A stretch of DNA of 39,928 nucleotides from Herbaspirillum sp. RV1423 (GCF_000577615.1 NZ_CBXX010000044.1:1-39928), one strand, 5' to 3'; counted from the stretch's first letter, positions 1 to 8,025 are shown. The notes: generated by a model from the letters alone, not told the origin. A program made the numbers and translations.

Positions 1-183
1 GTGCAGGCGCAGTAGCTCATCGCGTACGCCGTCAATGCCATCAAGACGCGTCCGAATTGCATCCAGCTGATCCACCATGCGTAGCATCGCGGACGTGTCA
101 TAGCTATCCTGTAACGCTTCCAATGCCTTCGCGTCCACGGTTCCATAAGGCGTTTCGACCTGGCTCTTGTCTGCGTCTGTCAT
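1..183 (-). CDS. Partial hypothetical protein downstream of tnpA
   Basis: The frame opens with ATG at 183 and runs off the left edge of the window, leaving 61 codons of N-terminus (MTDADKSQVETPYGTVD...). The visible part is acidic and helical, with a heptad-like stretch near residues 38-60 suggesting a short coiled coil. It starts 15 bases after the tnpA stop on the same strand, so it probably shares the transposase transcript and may be a transposon accessory gene. No family is recognised. The start lacks a strong ribosome site; only AGAA-type purines lie upstream. Confidence 0.55.
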   Translation of the reverse strand, partial: MTDADKSQVETPYGTVDAKALEALQDSYDTSAMLRMVDQLDAIRTRLDGIDGVRDELLRLH

Positions 184-198
184 GTGTTGTTCTTCATT

Positions 199-3183
199 TC
201 AATTTTGGCGCGCTTGATTAGCCGCATTGCTGAATAAGGTATCGCGGATCCACTGCTCTGGAGTGCGTTTCAAGTTGAGGTGGTAGTCGCCAAACCGTTT
301 CAGCCCACTGGTGATGTACGGGCTCAAAAACGCCAGATCGTCAGCCTTGACATCATGGCCCTCGGCGACCAGCGTCTGAATGACACGCATCATGTCCACC
401 GTATTCTGCAGGATCACCGCAGCCGCAATCAGATCATTGTAGCGAAGCCGCTTTTGTTGTTCTTCAGGGTCATTTTGTGGAATAACGTCACCACCAAACG
501 AGAGCCATTTTGCGAAGCCGTTATAGGACTCCATTTTGTTAGTCTCCCCAGTTACCTCCTGCCGCATCTTGATATCCGAAATCCATTTAAGAAGAAAAAC
601 AGTGCGTACGGCGCCACCCATCTCGCGTACAGCTGCAAAGAGCCGGCTGCGACCATTTTTGGCGCTTAATTTCTTCAGCAACAAAGGGGATGCAATACGA
701 CCGTGCTGGATGGACAGTGCGATGCGCATCATGTTTTGCCACTCCGATTCAATGAGGCCCCAATCGGTAGTTTCGGTAAAGAGGCGATCAATGTGTTTAT
801 ACCGTGTCTTTTTATCTGCGCGATGCAAAACAAGGTCTTTCCAATTACGAATGCGGGGCATCAGGTTGATTCCGAGCAAATACGTAAACGCGAAGACGGC
901 AGCAGACTGGCCCTGTGTATCCGAATAGACGGTATCGGCCTCCACCGACAATTGCGCTTTTAACAGGCCTTCGATCACATAGATCGCTTCCCAGATGCCG
1001 GGCGCGATAAAGTGACGAAACACCGCAATATAATTATTAGCCACGTGCCGATAGGCCACTGCCCCCATCTTGCGGTACCGAAAATGAAACCCAGCCAACA
1101 GATTTTGTTCGTAAAAATCGTATTGCGTACCGTCGGCTGCTACCGATTTTCCATCGCCCCAGAGCTTGGATAAGTCCAGACGCAGATGGAGTTCATTCAA
1201 ATCCCTAATGGCGGCGTCCAGGTTCTCGACTGTCATATGCCGGCGATTCACGAAGGACAGCATGTGTGGAGTAACATCACCGGCAAGATGCCTTGCCGCC
1301 TGATTGGGCCCCAGATTGCATCCCAACGCGAAGATCGTCAGCAGATAGCGCTCTGCCGCGCGTTTAAGTTTCGGATCGCTACCGGAAATAGGACCGAAGT
1401 GCCGTGTGAATTTGACCCAGTGCTCCAGATTGGTCAGTACGTCGAGTAAATTGCGCGTCGGCAGCCGGTTCATGATCGTGCTTTGCAATGCGATCGCTGA
1501 CGCTGGAATTTCCTTGGCAACGACGCGTTTCAACACCGGTTCACCAGTGGGGCCGATGGTGACGTCTGCTTGGTGGTCGGGAAACTCGTTGTCGACTTCT
1601 TCGGCCTTGTCCGCCAATTTTTTCTTGAGCATCGCGACAAAGTCCTTCGCGTTGTCGGGCAAACCGACTTTCTCGCAATAAGCGGGAAGAAGTTTTTGAC
1701 ATTCTTCCCACGACAGCAACTGTTCTCGAGGGTCGGCAAAGGTCTCGGAGCCGGCAACGCACATATCGCCGGACCGCAATTCGCTCGCTAAATGCGAAAA
1801 GACAGCCAATTCAAGATAGCGCCGGTTGGTAGGTTGTCCTTCCTCGTGCGGACGCTTCACGAGCTTATGCCAGCGGTCGGTCGCAAAAGAAAGATCCACC
1901 ACATCCTCCATCCAGTCAGTGCGGCGTGTTTCATTTTCCAGAACAATATGGAGGGCGTGTAATAGCGCCCGGTTTTGTGTGGCGGAAGTAAAGTGAAGCG
2001 CGTGAGCAATTCTGAAGATGACTGCTCGATGGCTGGAAAACGGCTTCCAGAGTAACGGCAGGTGGTTCTTTCCGCTCCAGACGCGGATCAGTTCACATTC
2101 TTGCTTGAGACGCTCCAAGTCACCACCTGGCGCCAGGAGTTTGCGGATTTCAAGTCCTGTTTTCTCGTTTCCCAAGTCGTCAACCAGGATATCAAGGACA
2201 CCGTCCAATTTCTGCACAAGGCGCTCAGATAGTGCGCGCTGCCGCAGCTGAATGCTGGCCAGTTCCTCTCGCGCACGTTTATGAATCACCGCCATACGGC
2301 GAATGAACATTTCGGTCAAATCATCGCGTGCGCGGACACGCATACTGCGAATCAGGGCGAGAATAAGCGTGTGACGTTTTTCTGGATTGAGTCCTTTTAA
2401 TTCTGAGGCATCAAGGGCCATTGCCTGACTGGCAAAATGGGTGAGTTTCGACAACGGAATGCCGTCAAGCGGCTTTACGACATCAATGAGTGATTCCAGC
2501 CATGTGAGCTGATCGAGCAAATTTTCCAGATGCTTTTTGGATGCCCGCTTGGCGCTTCGTTTGATTTGATTAAATTGCGTCTGCCGTTGAGCAAATTCGG
2601 TCATCAGCAGATGTTCCAAAAAATCACGCTGTTCGCTCGTCAATCGCTTCGCAACCCGTTTGAACAGTTGCTCTTGAACTGTCGAGTGAATCTGTTCGGC
2701 TATTTTGTCCAGCGTACTGAAGGCCGGCAGTTCGTAATTACGTCCAATCAGCTCTTCAATGGTGGTATTGATGATATCGGTGCGCACATCCGCAACTTGC
2801 GCCGCTTCCCTGGCAATACGAATTGCCATCTTGCGCGAATCGGCTCCATCGAATGGGAACACGCCCAAATATTTCCGTATCGCGGCATGGTGCCGGTATA
2901 GCGTAGCTGGACTCTTATATGCAATTGAGCTTGCGGTAGGAAGCCCTCGCACAGCAGCAATATGGGCGACGATTTCAGGCGGGATATCTTCCAGGAGCGG
3001 GAAATAGTGCAGCTGCTCGAAGCATTTAAGTAACACGAGCACACTAAGCTGGCTGTCCGGGCCGCGAGCTAAACCTTTGACCCAGTCTATTTCCTCGGGT
3101 GAGGGGGTGTAGTACGTCAGAATATCCTGACTCGGAAGGACGGTGGGAAAGCGAGGGTATGCGGTTCGTTCGATCGATGCCAT
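199..3183 (-). CDS. tnpA: Tn3-family transposase TnpA
   Basis: A full-length 994-residue DDE transposase that catalyses replicative (cointegrate) transposition by nicking at the terminal inverted repeats. The N-terminus matches the DUF4158 DNA-binding region typical of Tn3 transposases (about residues 5-165). The catalytic triad is visible: D684 in VAADGTQ, D755 in YSDTQGQS and E885 in NKMESYNG, with spacing like Tn3 TnpA. The start is supported by GGAGG four bases before ATG. A terminal inverted repeat lies 167 bases upstream. No resolvase is seen in the window; it would be further left if present. The reading frame is intact, so the enzyme is probably active. Confidence 0.96.
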   Translation of the reverse strand: MASIERTAYPRFPTVLPSQDILTYYTPSPEEIDWVKGLARGPDSQLSVLVLLKCFEQLHYFPLLEDIPPEIVAHIAAVRGLPTASSIAYKSPATLYRHHAAIRKYLGVFPFDGADSRKMAIRIAREAAQVADVRTDIINTTIEELIGRNYELPAFSTLDKIAEQIHSTVQEQLFKRVAKRLTSEQRDFLEHLLMTEFAQRQTQFNQIKRSAKRASKKHLENLLDQLTWLESLIDVVKPLDGIPLSKLTHFASQAMALDASELKGLNPEKRHTLILALIRSMRVRARDDLTEMFIRRMAVIHKRAREELASIQLRQRALSERLVQKLDGVLDILVDDLGNEKTGLEIRKLLAPGGDLERLKQECELIRVWSGKNHLPLLWKPFSSHRAVIFRIAHALHFTSATQNRALLHALHIVLENETRRTDWMEDVVDLSFATDRWHKLVKRPHEEGQPTNRRYLELAVFSHLASELRSGDMCVAGSETFADPREQLLSWEECQKLLPAYCEKVGLPDNAKDFVAMLKKKLADKAEEVDNEFPDHQADVTIGPTGEPVLKRVVAKEIPASAIALQSTIMNRLPTRNLLDVLTNLEHWVKFTRHFGPISGSDPKLKRAAERYLLTIFALGCNLGPNQAARHLAGDVTPHMLSFVNRRHMTVENLDAAIRDLNELHLRLDLSKLWGDGKSVAADGTQYDFYEQNLLAGFHFRYRKMGAVAYRHVANNYIAVFRHFIAPGIWEAIYVIEGLLKAQLSVEADTVYSDTQGQSAAVFAFTYLLGINLMPRIRNWKDLVLHRADKKTRYKHIDRLFTETTDWGLIESEWQNMMRIALSIQHGRIASPLLLKKLSAKNGRSRLFAAVREMGGAVRTVFLLKWISDIKMRQEVTGETNKMESYNGFAKWLSFGGDVIPQNDPEEQQKRLRYNDLIAAAVILQNTVDMMRVIQTLVAEGHDVKADDLAFLSPYITSGLKRFGDYHLNLKRTPEQWIRDTLFSNAANQARQN

Positions 3184-3349
3184 CTTGCCTCCGAGTTTCC
3201 GAAAGAAAAAATTTTATCGCGGTGAACAAGAAAATGAAATGGGCTTGGTGCGCTGAACCGAGCTTCGCATACTGCGTACATCTGATGTACGAGGGAGAGA
3301 TGCTTATACAGTTATTTTTAGAATTCAGCCTTTAAATATAACCAAAAGT

Positions 3350-3387
3350 GTTATGAGCTATTTTTACCCTTATCTCGGCACAACCCC
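3350..3387. repeat. Tn3-type terminal inverted repeat
   Basis: Read on the minus strand this begins GGGGTTGTGCCGAGATAAGG, the form of Tn3/Tn5041-group ends (GGGG followed by a CCGAGATAAGG block). The GGGG outer edge is at 3387 with tnpA inside to the left, so this is the right end of the transposon. The left end is outside the window, so a 5-bp target duplication cannot be tested. The 38-bp length is assumed from the family. Confidence 0.8.
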
Positions 3388-3390
3388 GAT

Positions 3391-4119
3391 AAGGCAAGAA
3401 TATTCAGGTCACTTGCCGAAGATTTGCGCGCCGGCGCACTTCTTGATGTGGAATACTTGAATGCGCACGGATACACAGGACTTGAACACTCAAGAAAATT
3501 GGCAGCCGTAATCGAGTCTGAAATTCAGGAGCTATATTCGGCAGTTGATTGTGCTCGGCAAATAGTACATTGCCTCTTCAGGAAGACATGTCGAGGATTC
3601 CCGGATTCAACACGAAAAATGTTTCAGCGGGTTCGTGATGGTCAGCTAACTGGCCTTCCGCCGGAGCTGGAGCAGGCCTTTGCAAACGCTCATTGGTACT
3701 GGCAGCTACTTCACATGAGGGATGCGCTTACGCATAGCGACATAGGCATATGCCGCGCATCCGAAGGTAGTACCATCTCTTACTCCCATGACGGACTCTC
3801 GCAAGACGGGCAATCATTGGAGATTCCAGATATATTCCAGCGATTAGAAACTCTAGTTGCCAGCATAAATCAATTTATTGGGGAGGTTTTCCACTATCTC
3901 TATAGTCAACTCCGGCAAGAACCAGTAATGCAGATCTGCGGCATCTTTGAAGGGCGATTTTACTTTCGGCATGTCGCTCCGTTACCTGATCTTTCATTTC
4001 ATAGTGGTGTTTGCGGGACGCGACACTATGAGGCATCTCCTGGCGGTCGGCGATGCCCACTCGCGGAGCAGTGTGCGGCGTTTGAGAGTGCAGGCACAAG
4101 GGATGATGTTGTGAATTAA
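3391..4119 (+). pseudogene. Hypothetical protein gene cut at its 5' end by the transposon
   Basis: The frame is open from just inside the transposon end (first in-frame stop upstream at 3319) through 4119, giving about 242 codons. The first possible start in this frame outside the transposon is a TTG at 3424 with no ribosome site. The codons just before it (KARIFRSLAEDLRAG) read like continuous protein, so the original N-terminus was probably removed by insertion at 3387. The protein is mostly helical, then ends in a Cys/His-rich tail (CG..H near the end, C....QC), perhaps metal-binding. No family is recognised. An intact protein started at TTG cannot be excluded. Confidence 0.55.
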
Positions 4120-4360
4120 GCACCGACACCGGGAAAGTTTGATGTAAATCGAAAACTATAATTCCATGAACCCACTACGTGAGCGCATTCGAGAAGAACG
4201 AGAAATTTTTCGCATGATAGGGCCGCGCGCATTTAGGCGGAAACGATTTATTGCGAAGAAAGATTTACGTCCTCTTCGGGTCGTAATTCGACGATCAATG
4301 CCTTTGAAACCGAATCCCAAGTGGGACGCCGTACCCAGCCAGCATCCATAGGGCATCTTA

Positions 4361-4406
4361 GTTACTTTTACGCTGACATCCGAAATTTTTCGTTATCTTG
4401 GCTGGC
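4361..4406. repeat. Degenerate copy A of a Tn3-type end
   Basis: Aligns with copy B 130 bases downstream: TTACTTTT.CGCT.A.ATCCGAAA.TTT..TTATCT.GGCTG in both. Copy A has TTATCTTGGC instead of TTATCTCGGC and lacks the terminal CCCC, so it looks decayed. Confidence 0.55.
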
Positions 4407-4413
4407 TCGCAAG

Positions 4414-4437
4414 AAGAGCCGGCCAACTTCGGCTTTT
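4414..4437 (+). terminator. Weak hairpin terminator candidate
   Basis: AAGAGCCG and CGGCTTTT can pair over 8 positions (one G-T) around an 8-base loop, ending in a T run. It lies between the two transposon-end copies, downstream of the truncated gene ending at 4119. Support is only this fold. Confidence 0.35.
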
Positions 4438-4490
4438 CCTTGCGCTTTTGGAGGCTCTTTATAACAAGTGGCAATAATAAGGCCCTCACA

Positions 4491-4541
4491 AATTACTTTT
4501 TCGCTTATATCCGAAAATTTGCTTTATCTCGGCTGTCCCCC
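4491..4541. repeat. Second Tn3-type end (copy B)
   Basis: Ends TTATCTCGGCTGTCCCC; its reverse complement starts GGGGACAGCCGAGATAAAGC, again the GGGG...CCGAGATAA form. The outer edge faces right at about 4541. Its inner part differs from the repeat at 3350-3387, so it belongs to a different Tn3-group element, of which 3388-4541 may be the remains. The minus-strand frame to its right loses its natural reading where it enters this end. Confidence 0.6.
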
Positions 4542-4708
4542 AACAACGGATCCAGCCAGAATGTCCATACCGAACCTGCCACCCTCATTTGAGCGCCTTT
4601 TTCCGCATCGCATGTGAGTAAAAAGGTCTGCAATGAATGAAGAGCGCTATTAAGCAACGCACTTGCTTGTGCATCTTGTTTAACAGTGCTTTTATTACGC
4701 TCAGACAT
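4505..4708 (-). pseudogene. Small gene truncated by a transposon end
   Basis: Begins MSERNKSTVKQDAQASALLN with a GGAAG ribosome site and codes about 56 residues of plausible protein (KGAQMRVAGSVWTFWLDP) before running into the transposon end at about 4541. The last residues are translated from the inverted repeat. The natural C-terminus is therefore missing. Its ATG overlaps the TGA of a 14-codon ORF just upstream. No family is recognised. Confidence 0.5.
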
Positions 4709-4745
4709 TTCTTCCGGTCTCTACAAAAACTCCATCTGTACTCAT
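4701..4745 (-). CDS. 14-residue ORF coupled to the truncated gene
   Basis: MSTDGVFVETGRNV, with AAGGA eight bases before ATG and a TGA stop that overlaps the next ATG by four bases (ATGTCTGA arrangement). It is too short for homology; the good ribosome site and the overlap suggest translational coupling. It may be a leader peptide, or the 3' remains of a larger gene. Confidence 0.4.
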   Translation of the reverse strand: MSTDGVFVETGRNV

Positions 4746-4881
4746 CGTATTTTTCCTTTTACACAACTTTTGGTGCCGGGCCACCTTGATCAAGGGCCGC
4801 CATCACTGCCATCTGAACATTTGCCAGGCGCACTTATGTGCGCATCAGGCCATCAATGCCGGGCCGGCGTTTTCCTGTATG

Positions 4882-5184
4882 TTAGTGGTCAACAACGCTG
4901 GTGCGGATTTGTGGAACGATGGAGCATGCAGTAGCCTGTAATACTTCGTCGTCCTCGATCATCTCCAACCATTCGCAGGATGTGATGGCGGCTTCTGCAC
5001 CACGTTTGGCCTTAGTCAGCGTATCTTCGTACGCGATGCTTCCACCGACCGTATCACCATCGCGCAAACAGGTATAGAAGTAGTCGCCAGCTGCTGACCT
5101 CTCGACCTTCATGCGCGCGCCCTCGCCGGGAATGCGTAAAAAGTGTAAGCCGCCTTCATTCGCCCAATGGGCTTTTTGGTCCAT
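4882..5184 (-). CDS. Hypothetical protein (100 aa)
   Basis: A soluble protein with no signal peptide or membrane segment. Residues 12-50 (LHFLRIPGEGARMKVERSA) read as a beta-rich region and the C-terminal half contains a helix (AKRGAEAAITSCEWLEMIE). It has the look of small plasmid or phage-type orphan proteins with a terminal AKRGAEAAI helix. It is the last intact gene of the leftward operon that starts near 7765, 60 bases after the lipoprotein gene. A GGTAGGA sequence lies just before the start. No function can be assigned. Confidence 0.6.
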   Translation of the reverse strand: MDQKAHWANEGGLHFLRIPGEGARMKVERSAAGDYFYTCLRDGDTVGGSIAYEDTLTKAKRGAEAAITSCEWLEMIEDDEVLQATACSIVPQIRTSVVDH

Positions 5185-5244
5185 AGTTTTCCTACCTCTC
5201 TGAGGTGCGAACCGGTACGTGGCGCTGAGCGCCGTTTTCCTCGG

Positions 5245-5640
5245 TCAGTTAGCTGACGCCAAATAACTGCCATCTGCACGACGCAACATAATACGTTCAC
5301 CTGAACGTTCGACTTTCCAAATTTCGCGGGTAGCCCCCTCTTTCAAGCCGACAGTAACAAAGACCTCCGTTGTCTCGGGCGCAATAACAATGCAACTGTG
5401 TTGGCCTTCATCTGGGTTCGGCCCGAAAAGCAATCTCATTGCCTTGCCCGCAGACGGGCATTCGCCATTGCCCAACACAGGAGCAACTTCGTCTCCAACT
5501 TTCATTTTGTGACCTGGCGAAAACACTACATTCGGAGTCTTAGCGGGGTAGGCAGTGGCGATCTTGTTTCCCAAGTCGGTCGAAACATCACACCCCGGAA
5601 GAACAATAGCCACAATGGCGAGAAGGCTCACGTACTTCAT
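5245..5640 (-). CDS. Small lipoprotein (131 aa)
   Basis: The N-terminus is a type II signal peptide: positively charged MKYV, a hydrophobic core and the lipobox LPGC, so Cys17 should be lipidated and the protein anchored to the envelope. The mature part is polar with two further cysteines (GECPSAG, HSCIV), possibly a disulfide. Its ATG overlaps the stop of a 30-codon ORF (ATGA), indicating coupled translation. It lies in the leftward small-gene operon beside membrane proteins. No family beyond lipoprotein is recognised. Confidence 0.75.
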   Translation of the reverse strand: MKYVSLLAIVAIVLPGCDVSTDLGNKIATAYPAKTPNVVFSPGHKMKVGDEVAPVLGNGECPSAGKAMRLLFGPNPDEGQHSCIVIAPETTEVFVTVGLKEGATREIWKVERSGERIMLRRADGSYLASAN

Positions 5641-5729
5641 ACGTTTTTCCTTTGTAGGTCATCGTTGATGACGGCATTCTGTTCGCGCTGCGCCTGCATC
5701 GCTCTGAATGTGTCTAAGGTCGTATCCAT
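5637..5729 (-). CDS. 30-residue ORF coupled to the lipoprotein gene
   Basis: Encodes MDTTLDTFRAMQAQREQ and continues to residue 30, a charged helical micro-protein. AAGGA lies six bases before the ATG, and the TGA overlaps the lipoprotein ATG by four bases. Spacing to the gene before it is 16 bases. The arrangement argues it is translated, either as a peptide of its own or to deliver ribosomes to the lipoprotein start. Confidence 0.5.
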   Translation of the reverse strand: MDTTLDTFRAMQAQREQNAVINDDLQRKNV

Positions 5730-5745
5730 AACGTTCCTTGGATTC

Positions 5746-5934
5746 TTACAGACGGCTTCTGACGAGTGCGATGTGCGCATTCATAGCGCATTGCAGCCCC
5801 GCCAACACCATAACTGCTCCAACTGCAAAAACTGCGCCTTCCTTTGTAGCGAACGAATAGGCCACCAGTACGCTTCCGGCAACACCGACAATGCCACCAG
5901 CGACGATCAGGCGCTTTAACAACTGAGCTTTCAA
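5746..5934 (-). CDS. Small two-helix membrane protein (62 aa, TTG start)
   Basis: Two hydrophobic segments (about residues 8-28 and 34-52) separated by a short charged turn (ATKEGA) make this a small inner-membrane hairpin protein. The start is TTG, chosen because a perfect AAGGAGG lies four bases upstream; no ATG is available nearby. It follows the EamA-like gene by 15 bases and precedes the 30-residue ORF, in the same operon. It might be a partner of the EamA half-transporter, by position only. Confidence 0.6.
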   Translation of the reverse strand: MKAQLLKRLIVAGGIVGVAGSVLVAYSFATKEGAVFAVGAVMVLAGLQCAMNAHIALVRSRL

Positions 5935-5949
5935 GATTCCTCCTTATCT

Positions 5950-6402
5950 CTATCGTGCTGCAGGTTGCAGCAGCATGAACATAGACGCTACCCCGAGGGC
6001 AACACCTACAGCCCGTGTCCAGTCCATCACCTCGCCAAAAATGATGAAGCCACCAATCGCGACCAATGACAGGGACGTGACGTTGTAAACAATCAATGCA
6101 TCGGGCAACGGCATTGCCTGGCGAGCACCCTGCACAAAAAAGAATTCGAGCGCCGCCAGCAGAAGGCCAATAGCAGCCACGCCAAACATTCCAGTGATCG
6201 ACGGCAGCTTGATCGCGGCTAGATCTCCATGAGAGGACATCGCTCCGATTACCAGCACGGCCAAACCTCCGACAATCATGTAAATACCGACAATCATCCC
6301 TGCAGGAATTGTTCCTGCGAATCGCGGCAACTCGCGGATGAGCAGGATTGCCGCTGCGCTGCATGCCCCAGCTGCGAGCATCGATATTGGCCACGAATTC
6401 AT
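5950..6402 (-). CDS. Half-size EamA/DMT-type membrane transporter
   Basis: A 150-residue protein with about five hydrophobic helices and the look of one EamA repeat (LRVP-type LIRELPRF near the start, then GVALGVASMFML at the end). Full EamA permeases have two such repeats and ten helices; this single-repeat version would have to dimerise, as small drug/metabolite transporters do. The substrate is unknown. It lies 20 bases after the preceding coiled-coil gene and 15 bases before the 62-residue membrane protein. The frame is intact at both ends. Confidence 0.7.
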   Translation of the reverse strand: MNSWPISMLAAGACSAAAILLIRELPRFAGTIPAGMIVGIYMIVGGLAVLVIGAMSSHGDLAAIKLPSITGMFGVAAIGLLLAALEFFFVQGARQAMPLPDALIVYNVTSLSLVAIGGFIIFGEVMDWTRAVGVALGVASMFMLLQPAAR

Positions 6403-6422
6403 ATCGCTATTGTCCTCGACCT

Positions 6423-6785
6423 TTAGGCGACGGCCGGCAACATTTCTGCAAGGCGTTCCTTTGCAGCGTTCAGTTCGTTGGTGCGCTCTTCAAGAGTGAG
6501 CACGGCTTCTGCTGACGCTGGGGAAGCCTTGCGAGCCAAACTTTTAACGAGTGCTTCTAGACGTTCAACGTCTCGTTGAGCGAGCTCTAGAGGGGCCAAT
6601 GGCGTTGGCTGATAATTTGGTGCGGGCGAGATCGAGTTTGCAATTTCGCGGCGTAGCTCACGCTCAAAGGCAACAAAATCGTTTAGTGTGACTCCAACGG
6701 TCGCCGCGCTGTGGAACCGTCGGATTCCTTCCTCGTTTGATTGGCGAAGGCCAATAACACTTGCGATTTTCTCAACAGTGGCCAT
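6423..6785 (-). CDS. Hypothetical coiled-coil protein (120 aa)
   Basis: The start at MATVEKIASVIG is preferred over a longer frame (138 codons) because GGAAAG lies seven bases upstream and the extra N-terminal residues are Pro/Arg-rich and poor. The C-terminal half (ELAQRDVERLEALVKSLARK onward) has clear heptads and should be a coiled coil. No membrane segment or signal peptide. Fifth-position gene of the leftward operon, 66 bases after its upstream neighbour. No family recognised. Confidence 0.6.
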   Translation of the reverse strand: MATVEKIASVIGLRQSNEEGIRRFHSAATVGVTLNDFVAFERELRREIANSISPAPNYQPTPLAPLELAQRDVERLEALVKSLARKASPASAEAVLTLEERTNELNAAKERLAEMLPAVA

Positions 6786-6851
6786 GTAGTGCTTTCCGTG
6801 CACCGGGCTCCGGCCGGGATCGGGGCGCCAGGTCGGCACCAGGTTGTTTTA

Positions 6852-7064
6852 CTAGACTTCGCCGCGCACAAATTTACGACCTTGACGGAACCAGTTGATA
6901 GCTTCGCCATAGTTGCCGATGTCAATCGCCGCGAGAACATGTGCCAAGCCGCCAACAGCTTGCTCCTTGGTGATTTCGCCAGCTTTATAGTCATCCAACA
7001 CAGCACCTAAGAAGGCGTCCATGTCAGCGTGATCTTTGTTGGTCAAAGTCGATTGTCGAGTCAT
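6852..7064 (-). CDS. Hypothetical protein (70 aa)
   Basis: The start MTRQSTLTNKDHADMDAF is chosen because GGAG lies six bases before its ATG; a longer frame would reach 7112 without a ribosome site. The protein is acidic and helical (FLGAVLDDYKAGEITKEQAV), resembling the short orphan proteins found between phage or plasmid genes. It is cytoplasmic by composition. Function unknown. Confidence 0.6.
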   Translation of the reverse strand: MTRQSTLTNKDHADMDAFLGAVLDDYKAGEITKEQAVGGLAHVLAAIDIGNYGEAINWFRQGRKFVRGEV

Positions 7065-7127
7065 ACAGTTCTCCATTGTTGGTTTCTGGCAGTTGCGGGG
7101 CGCATGTGCCATTTTTCCTTGTCGTTT

Positions 7128-7445
7128 CTAAACTTTCAGCATACGAACAGTTTTGATGTTTTCCCGATGTACCTTGGTGTCACCAAGAGGCTTTCCAAAT
7201 TGATCCATCAAAAGCTTCCCATTGCCGTACACAACAATGCTGCAAGCGTGAAGCTCGTTGATCGCATCAACCTCAATTCTCTCTCCTGAAATCAGCCTAA
7301 CTTCAAATCTTTGGGCTGCGTCAGGGTTCCGAATATGGCCACAGCCTCTACTACAAGCATCGAAGCCAATTCCCGTTGCCTTTGTATGAAAACCAACGCT
7401 GCACAACAACATGCGGCCTAAGAGTGCCTGAAACCGTCGAATCAT
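7128..7445 (-). CDS. Hypothetical protein with Cys cluster (105 aa)
   Basis: Residues 15-36 contain four spaced Cys/His positions (C..GFH, C, C..CGH), which could hold one zinc ion. The rest (RFEVRLISGERIEVDAIN, then VYGNGKLLMDQFGKP) reads as small beta-rich protein. AGGA lies before the ATG with six-base spacing. Second gene of the operon. No family assigned; a zinc-binding role is inference from residues only. Confidence 0.6.
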   Translation of the reverse strand: MIRRFQALLGRMLLCSVGFHTKATGIGFDACSRGCGHIRNPDAAQRFEVRLISGERIEVDAINELHACSIVVYGNGKLLMDQFGKPLGDTKVHRENIKTVRMLKV

Positions 7446-7498
7446 TGTTTTCCTACCTGTTGCTATGCTTATCCATGGGTGCCGTCTTTGCAGCCTTT

Positions 7499-7738
7499 TC
7501 AGCCGTTAGTCGGCGCGAATTTATAGTCCTTTGCGACAAGAACTATCGCGTTAGCGAAATGGACAATAAGACTTGATTCCTTTGCCTTCAAAACTACCGC
7601 ATCGGTAAACGATTCCTTAATACGTTCACGCTCTGCAATCTCGTAGAACTCAGGCCAGGAAAGCGTAAGCACATCCTTCCCCTTTTTATTCAACAGGTCA
7701 CGCAAGTCGTCAACAACTTCACTAGCGGGCTTGCTCAT
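7499..7738 (-). CDS. Hypothetical protein, first gene of operon (79 aa)
   Basis: Starts MSKPASEVVDDLRDLLNKK with AAGGAAG four bases before ATG. It is the first gene behind the promoter at 7772-7800. The sequence mixes an amphipathic helix (residues 5-20) with a beta-rich C-terminal half (SSLIVHFANAIVLVAKDYKF). No signal peptide. Being promoter-proximal it would be the most expressed product of this operon. Function unknown. Confidence 0.6.
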   Translation of the reverse strand: MSKPASEVVDDLRDLLNKKGKDVLTLSWPEFYEIAERERIKESFTDAVVLKAKESSLIVHFANAIVLVAKDYKFAPTNG

Positions 7739-7771
7739 ATCTTCCTTTTAGGTTGTTAAGTCGTTGTAAGG

Positions 7772-7840
7772 AGAATATAAGCTTGCCCTAAGAATGTCAA
7801 AGCTTTCTTAGCATATGCTTAGGATATCTTAGGATTTAGG
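7772..7840 (-). promoter_or_regulatory. Promoter with clustered CCTAAG repeats
   Basis: On the minus strand TTGACA (7795-7800) and TATTCT (7772-7777) are 17 bases apart; TATATT at 15-base spacing is an alternative. Upstream and overlapping lie CCTAAA, CCTAAG, CCTAAG and CTAAG in direct order plus an inverted CTTAGG inside the spacer. Such a repeat cluster fits a regulator binding cooperatively at the -35 region. The regulator is not identifiable here. Confidence 0.6.
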
Positions 7841-8025
7841 ATTTTTCCTCAACTTGAGGGCCGGGCGGCTCATGGAAACCGCCGCCCACCTCCTAGAAAA
7901 TCTCATCTACTTCTATACAACCTCGGTGATTTATAGAATCGATATCGCCGGCCTTCTATGTCAAATCGCAGATGCCGAAGTAAATCCTTTGTCCCAGATG
8001 CAGATGCGAGTCGTAGAAATGGAAG
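7841..8025. other. Intergenic, two inverted repeats, no gene
   Basis: Contains the palindrome CCTCAA-C-TTGAGG (7849-7861) and GGGCGGC-N11-GCCGCCC (7863-7887). Neither has a T run on the proper side, so they are not called terminators. A short plus-strand frame here has no ribosome site. Confidence 0.4.

Larger units (their letters stand above)
4130..4881. other. Mosaic of transposon-end remnants and gene fragments
   Basis: About 750 bases without a convincing intact gene. It contains two related transposon-end-like sequences (4361-4406, 4491-4541), a weak hairpin terminator, and on the minus strand a tiny ORF coupled to a truncated gene (4505-4745). An Arg-rich 61-codon plus-strand frame at 4166-4351 has no ribosome site and is not called. 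The stretch 4746-4881 holds only the upstream region of the tiny ORF. Confidence 0.5.

Noticed and set aside
280..2901. Several open frames of 70-130 codons on the plus strand across tnpA
   Set aside because: They are antisense to an intact transposase with a complete catalytic triad, lack ribosome sites and show no protein-like composition.
4166..4351. 61-codon Arg-rich plus-strand frame
   Set aside because: No ribosome site and low-complexity basic composition in a stretch of transposon debris. A TATAAT three bases before the ATG is not enough.
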